Of a stretch of DNA of 64,000 nt, positions 48,803-61,364 are shown in pieces; the stretch's first letter is position 1; every line of letters begins with the position of its first letter. The notes under the pieces were generated by a model. That model worked only from the letters and a program-made list of their open reading frames with translations, was not told where the DNA came from and searched no databases. Source of the stretch: Megalobrama amblycephala. Its lineage: Eukaryota; Chordata; Actinopteri; Cypriniformes; Xenocyprididae. Where the stretch lies: positions 4,755,942 through 4,819,941 of the forward strand of contig NC_063063.1 of NCBI RefSeq assembly GCF_018812025.1, given 5' to 3'. Both the position numbers and the translations under genes were made by a program.

Positions 48803-51800
48803 GTAAATGGCTGTTCCAACACATCAAAAACTGCATTTTTGTTTGACTTTTAAAAATGTTGCTCACTTAAATGCTACATTTTGGTGCACTTTTTAAGTTC
48901 TGGAAGGAATTCTTTAGGACAGCAGAGCTTTACCACCAATTCATATGATTTTTGTTTCACCTTTGAAAGTTGCATGAGTACATTTTGCATATTACGGTTG
49001 CCCTAGACTTGTTTTCAGTGTTGTTGTTCTTCCTTTCCATCTGTGAGTGAAAGAGGAAGTCCCACCGCTTCAAAACAAGTTTGCATTTGCCAGATATCCT
49101 TCTCAGAACTTAAAAATAAGCCGTTATAATGTGGGATGCACATACTTTTCAGTGATAATGCCAAGTGTGTTTTTTACTTCTGCTGATAAATTACAGCAAA
49201 TGACCTTTGCGATATTAAACCAGTTCTGTCTTATATATTTTCTCTTTATCTATCTCATAATTTCAGCTGAAGAAAAGAATATCCACGTGTACCAGAAGCC
49301 ACGATTTTTTGGCGTTAAGACGGGTCGGAGTGTGATAATATACTGTGTGTCGTCTCAACCGTCTTTGTCGGCTAATGTACAGTGGTTCAAAGACCAGGAT
49401 TCCTATCCACTCAAGAACCAAAACCAAAAAATAGAAATACACGAGAGGACTGATAAAAGAAATGCCTCCATTACGATAAGGAAAGTGGAGATTGAAGACA
49501 GTGGCATTTATTTTTGCAAACTGAATAATACGCATGGACCGGGAACTGCTCTACAAGTGTCCAGTAGGTGTTGATTTGTTGTTGATGTCGTTCACTTTCT
49601 TTCTTCGCTTAACCTGTTTACCATACTAGTTTTTGTTTCTTCCACAGGATATAGTGAGCCCCAAGCTGTCTTGCGGAGATCGAGAATCAAGGATGTTATC
49701 ATTTTCCTTCAGGCTTTTCTGTTGATTTTGTGTATTGTCGTTCCTCTGATTCAGTTTTACAAGCTGGTAAGAGCCACACAAACGTTCTCTATTGCTTTGT
49801 GCACTTGTTGTATTTAATGTGTGAGGTATCCATTACTTTTTGGTTACACTTTACTTTTGATATTCCACTTTGGACATCCTACTATAAGTAACTTTGCAAC
49901 TACATGTAGAGTATAAGTAGACTGTTAGGGTTAGTAATAAGTTGGCATGTAGTTGCAACAAAGCATCAAAATGCATTGTTAGCAGCAGATATTAAGCAGA
50001 CTCTATACACTCTAAAAAACTCTGGGTTAAAAACAACTCAATTTGTGTTGTTTTCAACCCAAGGGCTGGGTAAATATAGAACAGAACACATGTTGGGTTA
50101 ATTTTACCCAGCAAACTGAGTTGTTTATTTAACCCATCAATGGATTGATTCCTTTTTACTATAATTCTAGCTTTATTTTTTCTTTTACTTCATACATGAA
50201 TTAATGTTTACGGATGAACTTAAATCCTCTAAATATTTAGAAGAAATTCAAGTGTAATCGACCAGTTTCTGTTGTCCTGTTTCCATCGTAATGGCGCCGA
50301 TGTCTCGCGTTCGGCGGGGGAACTGTTAACTTCAGACCGCCGTCCTGAGTTTCACTTATAGCCGAAAAATGCTGTGACTGACTCCATAACCTGTTCATAA
50401 CAATCAGTGTATAACTCTGAGAACATATTTAACATACTAAGTATTTATATTCTGTATCTTTTTGATTAAAATCATAAAATTGTATGCAAGGCATCAGGGG
50501 AAAAGACCGATGCAACACTCGTTAACTCACATCGCGCCACTGTAGGCTGTGTTGCTTTGCATAAAATGAGACGATATGCAGAACAATAACAAATTGTTAG
50601 ATAAAATAAAAAGTAGGCTACACAAACCTGTATTTTACCGAAGACATGCACCAATTTGACGGAGCTGCACTGCTCTCTCCTGAAGAGGTCGCAAAAAGCA
50701 ATAAATAACTCAACCCCTGGGTTCTTATCAACCAGGATCTGGGTAAAACATAAACTACCCAAACACTGGGTTATTACGTCTGACCCAGGAGCTGGGTAAA
50801 ACATAAACTGCCCAAACACTGGGTTATTACGTCTGACCCAGGAGCTGGGTAACACAAAATCTGGAAAAAATAACCCAAAAAAATGGTTTAGAATTTTTAG
50901 AATGTACTAGGCTAATACTCTCATGACTGCTATGTAGTTACAAAGTAGTGTGGACCATCAAAATAAAGTTTACCCAACTTTTTACCTCAATTTTTTATTG
51001 CTGTAGTAAGCACTTACAGCAGTTTCTCATTGTGTTCGGTTTCAGGAGAAGAAAGAAGAAGCGGATTATGAAGAACCTGAGGATGATCACATATATGAGG
51101 TGAGTGTTTTGGTTAATTCGGTTAGCTTGTTACTGTCATTGTGTTGGTTTACGGTTGGCCGGGTTTTAAGCTCAGAGTGCTGCAGCTATTGTTGCATGCA
51201 CTACAGGAAGCGAAAACACACATGGTCTGTTGTGATAGACAATGCATGAAATAATATTTGTGCTGTACACACGATTTTATAAAGCAAACAGACCTTATAT
51301 GAAAGCGAGGCTGTGAGGGATAGACTTACCGTGTTTTCAATAGCATCTGTCGTAAAAAGCTGTATAAAGCTCCTAGATTACATATTCCAGTTTCTTTTTT
51401 CTACTGAAAAGATATTTTTGCAGTGTTTTGTCTGCAGAACAATCCAAAAACACATTAAATAACAGTATAAGCCACTGAAGAGATGCATGTCTTTTCCTCA
51501 GCCTCGCTTTCATTCCTGTTAAAAATCAAAGATGGCGCTGTTGTGAAGGTATGCATGTGATGTCACCGTTGACTGTTATGACTGCGGTTACGCCCACTGA
51601 GTGGCAAAAGACTGCGTGGCAGCATTGGTTTTCAGCATGCATGCCACGAAAAACACACAAAATACATCCAAAACGGGAAAGAGGTTTTTTTTTTTTTTTA
51701 CAGAAAAAAAGAAGCAAAAAGGTCGCTGCAATTCACAGAAACAGCTGGATTCCAGTTATTTTGTGTCAAAATGTTGGATTTTGGGGTAAAATCATACCCT

Positions 51801-54800
51801 ATTTATTGTATTGTTAAATATTGTGTTGACAACTCATAAATTAAATATTTAGCATCTTATATTCTGCATAATTGGGTGTTTTTTAAATAAATACTGACAA
51901 AAACTATACAAGTTTTAGGGCTGGACTATATGACCAAATATATAACATTGATATAAGTGATCACTCCGATTTAGACCTATCTATAGTGTAGTTTATAAAA
52001 AAGCATTCAAAGGCAGATTTGCTTTATGTATTTCCCCGGTGTTGAAATCAGGCACATATAAATGTCAGGAAACCCGATTCCTGGCTGCATGTCAATATCC
52101 ATGGATTAGGTTTCTTTGACATGTTATAAGGAACACTTTCGAGCCCAACTTTCAGTGTAATCGTTTGTTTTACTCGCGTTTTCGCAGTTTCTTCTATTAA
52201 ATCCAGTCATGCAGCAGGTTCTTTTGCCACTCAGTCTAGCCAAGGGATCGCGTTCCGACCATAGACTGTAAAAAAATATGGACGTAGTGTCCGTGACGTC
52301 ACCCATAGAGTTCTGAATAGCAGTTTTGACGCGTAAATGAGGCCGCGGCCATCTTAGCTGCACGTGACCCGCTGTCACTCACGGATAACTGAAAATGGGC
52401 AAAGAGGCGGGACGAAGTTGGAGCCCATGCGACTTGTTGCTGAAACCACGCCCGCCCTAGCTATCTATCTTAGATACTATCTAAAATATTAATAAAGATA
52501 GCAATATCATTAGAAAGTACTAAAGGATTACTGTCAATCTACGGTGATTTTTTTACGATAACGTTATAGATGCTCCAACACCAGTAGGCTAATTAATTTG
52601 TGTGGGGTGTGCAAATAACACAAATCAAATGGGATTTCATACCTTTATAATGAAATAGAGATCGCGAGATGAATCCAATCCGTGGCACTTGGGTAAAATA
52701 TATATATATGTACCAGATGTATATCTCTCAAATGTTCTCTCAAACTAATGAGCACGTATCCAAAGTATAATTTTTCAAAATAGTGCAGCAGTTTTAGTTA
52801 TATCCAAGCAGTGCTGTCGGAGTTGTATATCCTCCTGGTATTGTCATTGTAGTAAATCTCAGGAACAAAACCTTTAGCCAATGCCACGACGATCCAACAA
52901 CGTGTGTTCCGCATGCGAGCACATGTACACAGACTGACATCTGTCTCGAGTATGCAGCAAGCCATATATTGTATAAAATAATACAGAAAAAAGCACAAAT
53001 ACGACTGAGATGCCAAATTCAGCGGCTGAAATGAGCTGCTGAGGTAACATGACAGCTCACAGACAGCAGCGGCATACCTGTCACTCAAGTGACCACGCCC
53101 TTAATTATGCAGAACTTTAAGGCTTAATATAATTTAAACAGATGAGCTATAAGAAAATTCACCCCCCTCAGAGTTGTCACAAAGGGCAAAATTCGCAGTA
53201 TAGACCAAAACCACAATATGAACCAGACTGTAAACATGTTTTTTTCTGCTGTAAACTTGGCTAATTTAACATGATGGTCAATGAGATTCTGCTCACTTCT
53301 GCAGCCTGTCCCTAGCGGCCAGTCGATGAATTGCAGTTTAGGGAGGTTGCCGCTTGGTTCCGACGGGAAAGTGACACCAGTGCATACCCTCTTTTGGAAC
53401 ATTTCTAACCTTTTCAAGTTCCGGTCCTCAAATTTGATTGGCTGAGCAGCGTTCCAAGAGTTCCTTTGGTCTTTGACAGACAGACTGTCCTGTTTGTACT
53501 GCAAAATATGTATTTTTGACTTGTTTTACTGTATAAATATAGTACCTTATGACATTCTGTTGACTGTAAGTCCATTTCAGGCAAGTCATTTCACTCGGCA
53601 GCCATCTTTGAAACGCCTCTCAGGCAGCTATTTCAGTCATGCAAGTGCATCTCTTTGCATGGGGAAACATCAAATTCTCCAAAGCTGTTCACCAATCTTA
53701 CAATTAAATTTCATATTTGAAATCACCAATGAAATATGACAACGACTGTCTCGTACATTTTGTTTCTAAACACAAATCATGGCAAAAAAACTGCATTTTT
53801 CATGCTGGACCATAAGCACGCGTTTCAAAACACTGACAGTTTCTATTGCTTTTAAAACAAGCTGCAGTGACACAATGACTTATTCCGCCATATTGTGCGT
53901 TGCATTGTTAGGAACCACTCGACAGTTGATTCTGCTTTGGCTTCATTTGGAATGAATTTCTTTGGTGGAACTAAAATAGACAAAGTAACTAGCACTAATG
54001 AATTATAAACCTTTTTTCTGGTCTAAGAAGAATAGTTTATTCTAGCCTGACGTGGTCATACTCAATTCTAGTTCGAATATGAGTCTGATACTGCTCCATT
54101 GGGCTTTGATTATGGGGGCGTATTTCAACCGATCCAGGAAAGACCTCAATTGGATAGACCTACAACCAATCAGAGCTACAGAGTAAGTGACGTATGTTGA
54201 GCGACGCATAGTTGTCAACAGAACTCTTCTTAGCGACCATCGGGGCCAGCTGATAAATCAAACTTTTGCCGAATCCCATAGGAGACATCTTTCCCATCGA
54301 CAAATGCCTTGATCGCGGTCCTCTGTTCCTTTTTTAAAATTAATGCGCTGTCGATATCTTCTATAACGGACGCGATGGCGGAATCTACACATCTCAGTTC
54401 TTCAACAGCCATCATTGTTGTAAACTAATTGACCTTTCGCAAAGACCCGCCCCCCTTAGTTACTGTTGCTTTGTCCGACAAGCCGTGGCGCTGTCACGCC
54501 ACACAGAGTGGAAAATACATCGCGGAGCAAAGAGGAAACTGACAACACATCGACAGACGAGACAGAGCAGGTCACTTATGATATTAAACAAAGTCCCAGC
54601 TTTCAAACTGTGTAGTTATTAAAAAATTCAAACAATAAAAACGTTTTGTGGCTCTTTAATGGGTTGTGACCATGATCATGACAGATTGCTGTAGCGCCTC
54701 AGCTCAAGAGGCTCGTGAACCGATCATCTCTTCCTACTAGTCCATTATAGCATCAAATAAATATGAATGAACATGAGAATGAATGTTGTTTCAAACGCGG

Positions 54801-57571
54801 AAAGACGTCAATATGCACAATTTTTCAAGTTTAACTCCACCGAGGTTAATCTTCTAACTCCTGACTGCTTTGTCGGACAAAATGGCGGATGCGGCGTTCT
54901 GATTGGTTAGATTGCTTGTCAATCAAACTCCCCAAGCGCTCTTTGATGACGTGGCTGATTACGTTTCTGGTGATAATCTGTCAATCATCGCCCTGACAAT
55001 GTGATTGGTCCGAACAGTTTCTGTTCGGGCATAATTACTCCTCTACGGATCGAGTCCAGACCGAACTCCCCGACCTCAAAATGTTGTGGGCGGGGCTAAG
55101 TTCGGCTGGCATCCAGGCTAAGTTTATTCTGTCTATATTATAGTTTTGCTCGATTGCTAACACAATTCATGGAACAATTTTCTCACAACTGCAAACTACA
55201 CATCAGTGTGTACAAACCTCAATCTGTCATGTCAAAATCAAATATTTTATTTGTCAGAATCAAACTTTGGCCTCAGATGACACACAAAACCTACAAATAC
55301 TCAGACTACTTTCCTGCCCAGTGAACACTAATGAGATCAACTCATAACACTGTAACAAACACCTCCTATTGAGATTCAGGAATATTTTTGTTGCTTAATG
55401 TCTATTATAGCATACAACATAAATGAAAGAGTGCAGATACAGTAAAATACAACCAATGTAATAATTTTCATTATACTACTTTAAAGAATTGAATATGTAC
55501 TTGGTATGCAACACAATGCAGTATACTGTCAATTACAGTGCAGTAAAAAGTAAATAAATCAAGTATCCGCTGCAACTTTCATTACAGTATTATAGCAGTT
55601 TCTTGGTCTTCTGACAAAAAAACTTTCTCTGCATTTCTCAGTTCTGCAAAAATATAGTACATGTAAAACAAATGGCTACAAATAAATTTGACAGTCACGA
55701 GTTTGAGGGTGTACAACATGTTCTACAGTTTACTGTATAGTCACTCATTCAGTCATTTAAAGTAATGTTACTGTGTACTGTAATTATACTGTATGTGTAA
55801 GTAGGTTAAAAACCCTGTAGATCTTTCAGCTCTCTCTCTCCAGTGCATTTTCTAAAGCACACAATCATCTGTGCTCCTATTTATACTATCCTGAGATTCT
55901 GATAATCAGTTTGCTACTTACAGTTTTTTTTTCAACTGCTTACACACAAAATCCTTACTTGTCACACAATTTCTATTTACTGTGTATACTGCATTCACAA
56001 CCACAAATGCTTACAATAAAAAATAAATAGTTTGGTTTCAATATTACTTTCATGAATATTTCAACATCTCTCTGTCAATTACTTTCAGTCTTGTACAGAA
56101 ATGCACATAGGAGCTCATGAAAGAAGAGCTTTATGTTTTGAATAACTGTGTGTATATGATATATCCAAAAATAGATTATTACAGCATAGGTGTTTGCAAT
56201 GTAAGACAAATGTTTGCTTTTGAGATGTGTTTGTGATATTTTGAATGCAGTGCTTCATTGATGTGAGGCATTTTGCATTTTATGTGTGCAATTCTTGGAT
56301 TTGTGTGTAAAGTTTTGAAAAAAAGAGGCAAGTTTTGAAAATGTGTGTAAGCAGTTGAAAAAAACTCATGTTTACTCATGGATAAATGTGTGCTATTTGA
56401 GTTCACAATGAGACACTTGAGTTAACTGTATTATGTGTTTGTGTTTTATGAATGAGAACATGGTTAAAATGAGGGTGTTTTGTGTAGAGTTTTGCAGAAA
56501 TCAAGGAGAAAAATTGGAGAAAATTGGAATGTGTGATTCCAATGAAAATTGGAATCTGAAATCAGATGACGTGTTAAAGGGATAGTCGTCCAAAAATAAA
56601 AATTCTGTCATTAATTACTCTCCCTCATGTCGTTCCAAACCCGTAAGACTTTTGTTGATCTTCAGAACACAAATAAAGATATTTTTGATGAAGTCTGAGA
56701 GCTTTCTGTCCCTCCATTGACAGCTACACAACTTCTACTTTCAAGCCCCAGAAAGGTAGTAAAGACGTCATTAAAGTAATCCATGTGACTCCAGTGGTTT
56801 AACCTCAGTTTTATGAAGCGACACGAGTGCTTTGTTTACGTAAAAAATAATAATTTACCATTTTATTTACAAAATATTAATCTCCAACAAGCGTTCACGC
56901 AACAACATCTGCTCTCGCTTCAACGCAACACACATGCGTCGTGGTGCTCACGTGAACGCTCTCGTAAATTATTATTTTTTATGCAAATAAAGCACTCGTG
57001 TCACTTCATAAAACTGAGGTTAAACCACTGGAGTCACATGGATAATGACGTCTTTACTACCTTTCTGAAAGTGGTAGTTGCGTAGCTGTCAATGGAGAGA
57101 CAGAAAACTCTCAGATTTCACCAAAAAGATCTTCATTTGTGTTCTGAAGATGAACGAAAATCTTACAGGTGTGGAACGACATGAGGGTGAGTAATTAATG
57201 ACAGAATTTTAATTTTTGGGTGAACTAACCCTTTAAATGTTTTAAGAAATGTCTTTTTGTTTTGAGAACTGAATGAATGGTTTGGGAAATTGAGCCAATG
57301 AATCAGTTATAGTAGTGTGTTAGCAATCGAGAAAAACGAATAAATTAAACTGTTAATGAAATGCATGGCTTCCCATGCCTTATTGCTTTAGTAGACTAGT
57401 TTGACAACAAAACATGTTCTTACATTTCTTTGAAATCCATCTGTTCTTTCTCTCTGTGCTGTACAGGGTTTAGAAATTGAGCAATGTGGTGGTGATATAT
57501 ACGAGGACATCTCTACTTACGCCCAGCCCACAGATGCAGCATGGGATGTTGAGTCCCCTGACCAAGAGTGA
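48751..57571 (+). CDS. cd79b: CD79b, B-cell receptor signalling chain (whole gene, 5 exons)
   Basis: Type I membrane protein that pairs with CD79a and transmits B-cell receptor signals. CDS exons: 48751-48802, 49267-49563, 49648-49766, 51046-51099, 57467-57571; 627 bases, 208 aa plus stop. Order: signal peptide, one V/C-type Ig domain (YCVSS, VQWF, DSGIYFC), membrane helix, cytoplasmic ITAM (YEGL then YEDI). Human CD79B has DHTYEGLDIDQ..YEDI; here DHIYEGLEIEQ..YEDI. Its place just downstream of scn4a matches human SCN4A-CD79B. The gap between the two ITAM tyrosine motifs is 9 residues, against 7 in human. Confidence 0.93.
49267..49563 (+). CDS. cd79b: cd79b exon 2 (Ig domain)
   Basis: After AATTTCAG: AEEKNIHVYQKPRFFGVKTG, then YCVSS, VQWFKDQ and DSGIYFCKL give the two Ig cysteines and core tryptophan. 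Sequons NAS and NNT. Open sequence upstream of 49267 is intron read-through. Confidence 0.92.
49648..49766 (+). CDS. cd79b: cd79b exon 3 (transmembrane)
   Basis: 119 bases: (R)YSEPQAVLRRSRIKDV, then helix IIFLQAFLLILCIVVPLIQF and YKL. A polar Q within the helix fits pairing in a receptor complex. Only this phase avoids an immediate stop. Confidence 0.88.
50008..50907. mobile_element. DNA element with CTGGGTT motifs, in cd79b intron 3
   Basis: Inverted ends ACACTCTAAAAA and TTTTTAGAATGTA. Contains a 53-bp tandem repeat, about 2.2 units, from 50739 to about 50850 (CTGGGTAAAACATAAACT...). Confidence 0.6.
51046..51099 (+). CDS. cd79b: cd79b exon 4 (first ITAM half)
   Basis: 54 bases after GTTTCAG: EKKEEADYEEPEDDHIYE. 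Contains the first ITAM tyrosine; donor GTGAGT. Splitting of the ITAM between two exons is as expected for CD79B. Confidence 0.9.
52250..52450. repeat. Interspersed repeat fragment
   Basis: CATAGACTGTAAAAAAATAT and GTGACGTCACCCATAGAG are recurrent in fish genomes; boundaries not defined. Confidence 0.4.
54043..55120 (-). mobile_element. Transposon with 9-bp target duplication carrying a helicase-like fragment
   Basis: Ends TAGCCTGACG and ATCCAGGCTA. AGTTTATTC is duplicated at 54034-54042 and 55121-55129. Minus-strand frame 54415-54230 reads MMAVEELRCVDSAIASVIED, IDSALILKKEQRTAIKAFVD, GKDVSYGI, resembling the start of RecQ-like helicase ORFs found in fish transposons (the next residues there would be the ATP-binding motif). 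The frame ends before that motif. Confidence 0.75.
55143..57341. mobile_element. DNA transposon with CTCGATTGCTAACACA ends
   Basis: Left GTTTTGCTCGATTGCTAACA and the right complement (TGTTAGCAATCGAGAAAAAC) form inverted ends 2.2 kb apart. No intact ORF. Holds TTAA fold-back copy 8. A 23-base gap separates it from the element at 54043. Confidence 0.78.
56574..57236. mobile_element. TTAA fold-back element, copy 8
   Basis: TTAAAGGGATAGTCGTCC to GGGTGAACTAACCCTTTAA; nested in the 55143-57341 transposon. Arms include AGCACTCGTG/CACGAGTGCT. Confidence 0.85.
57467..57571 (+). CDS. cd79b: cd79b exon 5 (second ITAM half, C-terminus)
   Basis: After CTGTACAG: GLEIEQCGGDIYEDISTYAQ, then PTDAAWDVESPDQE and stop TGA 57569-57571. 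Separated from exon 4 by a 6.4-kb intron of transposons. Confidence 0.92.
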   Translation, partial: GLEIEQCGGDIYEDISTYAQPTDAAWDVESPDQE

Positions 57572-57911
57572 GAAAAAACACTTCCATCAGATATCAGCTT
57601 CGACACCAGACACAATGATTACATTCAATCCACTGTCACGACTGACGCTCTGTTTGTGTATGCACACTGATGATGTCACTGAGTGCGAGTGTATGTTTAA
57701 AAAAGATTTCACTTGAAAGCATGAAACTATTATCTCGGTAGGAGTAACTATGCAGTTTATATAAGTTTTGATATAAGGTTGTGACACTTACACATTTACA
57801 TATCAATAATTCAAGGATGTTCCCAGAATGTTCTCAGAACGTTGTGGCAAGGTTCTCTCAAACGTTCTTCCAGTAATGTTTATAGAATGTACATTCAGAG
57901 TTATATGGTCT

Positions 57912-58617
57912 TTAAGGTGAGACACCCCAGGTGAACAGGGTAAATAAATTAACTAATAGATATCACCATACTACCCCAGGTGATTGATTACATTAAAAAT
58001 TGCAAACATTTTTTGTATTACAAAGTTTCTAAAATGTAATGTTTAAATATGCAAATGAGGCGTTATCTAATTAAATATGCGCTAATTTGCATTACATTTC
58101 TAGAACAAAAATCTGAATATTGGATGACGTAAGGTTCACAGTTCTCGTTAAATTTTTTGACATATTAAATTTAAAGGTTTTTACAGAGGGAATTTTGGAT
58201 ATCTCTTTTTATCACTCCATAAATCAGAAAATACTATCAACAGCCAGAAAAAATATATATTTTCACCATTTTTTTAGGAATAAAATGTTGTATGAAATCA
58301 GGCAAATTATATATCAACAAATCCCTCTGTAAAAACCTTCAGAATATAGATAGGAATAAAACTGTAAAGTTTGGTGTATATAAGTTCTGCTGAAGTGGAG
58401 ATTTCTTACTCAGAGAAGGAGAAAAAACTTGTTTTGAGAAAACGGCCTGTAATTGAAATCTATAGATGCAAATAGATAAAGTGCTATAAAATATACACTT
58501 AAAAGTGTATTTCAGATGTTTTCTTTCCACCAGTCTGAAAAAACACTTTATGAAAAGCCAAAAAGTGCAACAGGTGCCTGAAAAAACAGTGTTTTTGCCT
58601 GTAGCGTCTCCCCTTAA
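57912..58617. mobile_element. TTAA-ended element between cd79b and interferon
   Basis: Left TTAAGGTGAGACACCCC, right GCGTCTCCCCTTAA. Inner inverted pair AAGGTTTTTACAGAGGG and CCCTCTGTAAAAACCTT. No ORF. Confidence 0.65.
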
Positions 58618-59062
58618 TAATGTGATCAAAACATTACTGCAAAAAAGTTATTTACACATTTTTCTGTTATTTTGTTATTAAATGTTACTAACTACTTTTC
58701 CAGATGGTTCAGAGAACGTTTAAATGTAACATTCCTATAATAAAATGAAAAATGTTTTCTGTAACGTTCACATAACTGAGAAAAAATGTTTTTAAAACAT
58801 TTTAAAACCCAAACGTTTTGAACATTCTGAGATATAACATTTTCATAACTTAATGAGAATGTTAGTAAAATGTTCTGGAACATATTTTTTGTTAACTGGG
58901 TTGTAATACATTATTTTAATTGTTGTTTGTTTTCTTTATTACTCATTTTACTAACAGATATTTTAATGTACTGTGTATTACGTGCTAGTTTTTTGAGTGT
59001 GTTTGTCTTATAAATGCACTGGTTCTGGCTATTCATTCGTGAGAAGGTGCTGTGTATGTGGA

Positions 59063-59068
59063 AATAAA
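59063..59068 (+). terminator. cd79b: Candidate cd79b polyadenylation signal
   Basis: AATAAA about 1.5 kb past the stop and outside the recognised transposons. Position only; no transcript support. Confidence 0.4.
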
Positions 59069-60253
59069 AATACTAGTGGTAAGGAACTGCTCAGAGCTTA
59101 TAGGGGCCTGCAAATGAAATGTCTACTTTCACTTCATATCTGTTAAAATAAGCATGTGAAAATCAGGTGTTTTCCACAAAGCAGCTTTTTTTGGTCAGTT
59201 TTTGCTATATTTTCTTTGCATTTTATCTGATATAGACTCTACAAGTGTGATGAAAGAGCATCTGCACAGCGTCTGTAGTGTACAAGCATTGCGAATGTCA
59301 CACATTTGCTATTTTACTAGTAAAATATTGCAAAATCCTAAACGTGTTCTTGATTTTATGTCAGTATTTGTTTTGAATTTTACCCTAAGCCGTTAGAAAG
59401 CTTTCTGTTTATATAAACAGAAAAAAATCCCAGATTTTCAATGAGGTCTCAGATCACATTTGGACACTTTGGACCCACAGTAGGCCTATATATGTATTAA
59501 GATAATTGGAGAGATAGGATAATAGTATGGAAAGAGAGAATCTAAGAAATACAAAAAGAGACACATGCTGACTGACACAAAAAGCCAGACTAGCAGAGCG
59601 TTCAGTCTTCTGAGGTGATGTAAGAGATGTAGGGAGGAGAAGAGCGCCATCTTATGGCCATTCAGACAAACTAGTTGTCAAAATCCTTTTCAGGCCGGAA
59701 TACACACGACTTTTCTTCAGATTTTGCTCCTATTTCGAATGAGGAGTCGACGCTAGGCTAGGCTAGTTGCTAAAAGTAGAAGTCAGTCAGTAGATTTGAA
59801 CTGACAGATTTCACAGAAAATCGCACAGCTTCTGATTTTTATCTTTAGACTATGACATCCAGTCGGAGGATATCAGACATGTTTGCTATTTTCAGCCGAT
59901 TTTACAGTAGGCCTACATATTACCTGTGTCCCAATTCAGAGGCTGCACGAGGATGCGGACTTCAAAATTGTTTTCTTTTGTCATGTGTGTCTCCTAGCAA
60001 GTTAGCAACTGCAAGTGCTGTAGTATGAAGCCTATTTCTGCCACATAAGAAAAAAAAAATCATGCTTTGATAAATCATGAAAAAATCATGAGAAGATACT
60101 TTGATCATCTGAGATGAAAAGTTTACTTTAAAAGTCACATAAAAAGTCGATGACATAGGCCTTTGATAATTGCGACTTAAAAGTCATAATTATTAGGCAA
60201 TTGTGCATTTCGACTTTTAAAATCATATTTTGACTTTTTATATAATTGTGACT

Positions 60254-60478
60254 TTAAGGCCCGGTTTCACAGACAGAGTTTTGATTAAGCCAGGATTAGT
60301 TTAGCTCATTAGGGCATTTAATAGTTTTTATAAATGTCCATTAGAAAAAAACATCTTGACACAAAACAATGTCACTGACATTAAGATAAGTGAGTGTTAT
60401 TGTAAGGTTATGAAAGCTAAATGTCCTAATTGAACTAAGGACTAATCCTGGCTTAAGCTCTGTCTGTGAAACCCTTAA
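60254..60478. mobile_element. Short fold-back MITE (CCGGTTTCACAGACAGAG)
   Basis: 225 bp. TTAAGGCCCGGTTTCACAGA at the left and TCTGTGAAACCCTTAA at the right; further inverted matches (AGCCAGGATTAGT/ACTAATCCTGGCT) inside. Confidence 0.78.
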
Positions 60479-60499
60479 AGTATCATTTTGACTTCATCA

Positions 60500-60960
60500 T
60501 AACTATGACAGTATGTCATAATGTCGACTTTTTGTGAATGACTTTTAAAGTCATAATTTTGACTTTAAAAGACAAACCTTTCATGTCATAATTTCAACTT
60601 TTTAAGTCATAATTTCTACTTTTTCGGCTATATCCTAATTATGACATAAGTCATACAGTAATTATGAGATGAAAAGTAGAAGTTATGACATACTAAGTCA
60701 TCATTATGAGTAGAAATTATGACATAGTTATTATTAGTATGTCATAATTTAAACTTTTTGTCATAATTTAGATTTTTTGATCTCACAAATTTGATTTTTA
60801 ATCATATTTTTGACTTCATAATTTCTACTTTTTAATTTTTAAACTTTTAATTTTTACAAATTTTCAATTTTTCTACTTTTAATTTCATCATAACATAGAA
60901 TCAACTTTTTAAGTTATAATTTTGATTAATCTCAGAATTTTGACTATAATTACGACTAAA
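60500..60960. repeat. Degenerate TCATAATT/GACTTTT low-complexity block
   Basis: Irregular repeats of TCATAATTT, GACTTTTTAA and their complements. Looks like decayed tandem or slippage-grown sequence. Confidence 0.55.
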
Positions 60961-61005
60961 CGTCATAATTTTGAAATGGTGGAAATGGTCATCCATATTC
61001 ATAAT

Positions 61006-61077
<72 letters not shown>
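61006..61077. repeat. (GT)n microsatellite
   Basis: About 36 GT units, 200 bases beyond the interferon polyA signal. Confidence 0.97.
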
Positions 61078-61078
<1 letters not shown>

Positions 61079-61273
61079 TCTTCAGCCGTTTATTGGATGA
61101 TGTCCAGTTTTTCTTTTGTAACAAACCTTTTACATTCGTCAAATGTTTAGATTTGAAAATAAGCAAATATGCAAACAGTGCACCATACAAAACCATTTTG
61201 TTTTAAAAGGAATTTATAACCTTTCTTTATGTTTCATAAATAAATTCACAAAATATATAAATATGTAAAAGTT

Positions 61274-61279
61274 TTTATT
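61274..61279 (-). terminator. Interferon polyadenylation signal
   Basis: AATAAA on the minus strand, 350 bases past the stop and after the AU-rich stretch. Confidence 0.55.
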
Positions 61280-61364
61280 GAATGCCAGAAATACAAAATA
61301 TATATATTTTTATGTCATCACTGCATTTTTGCATATTAATGTAACAGCCAGAGTAAAGGATCTA

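Noticed and set aside
49047..49266. Open frame continuing upstream of the cd79b Ig exon
   Set aside because: A good TTTCAG acceptor at 49261-49266 and a separate signal-peptide exon in matching phase show this is intron read-through.
60922..61206. ORFs with Cys-Val or His-Thr runs
   Set aside because: Translation of the GT microsatellite.
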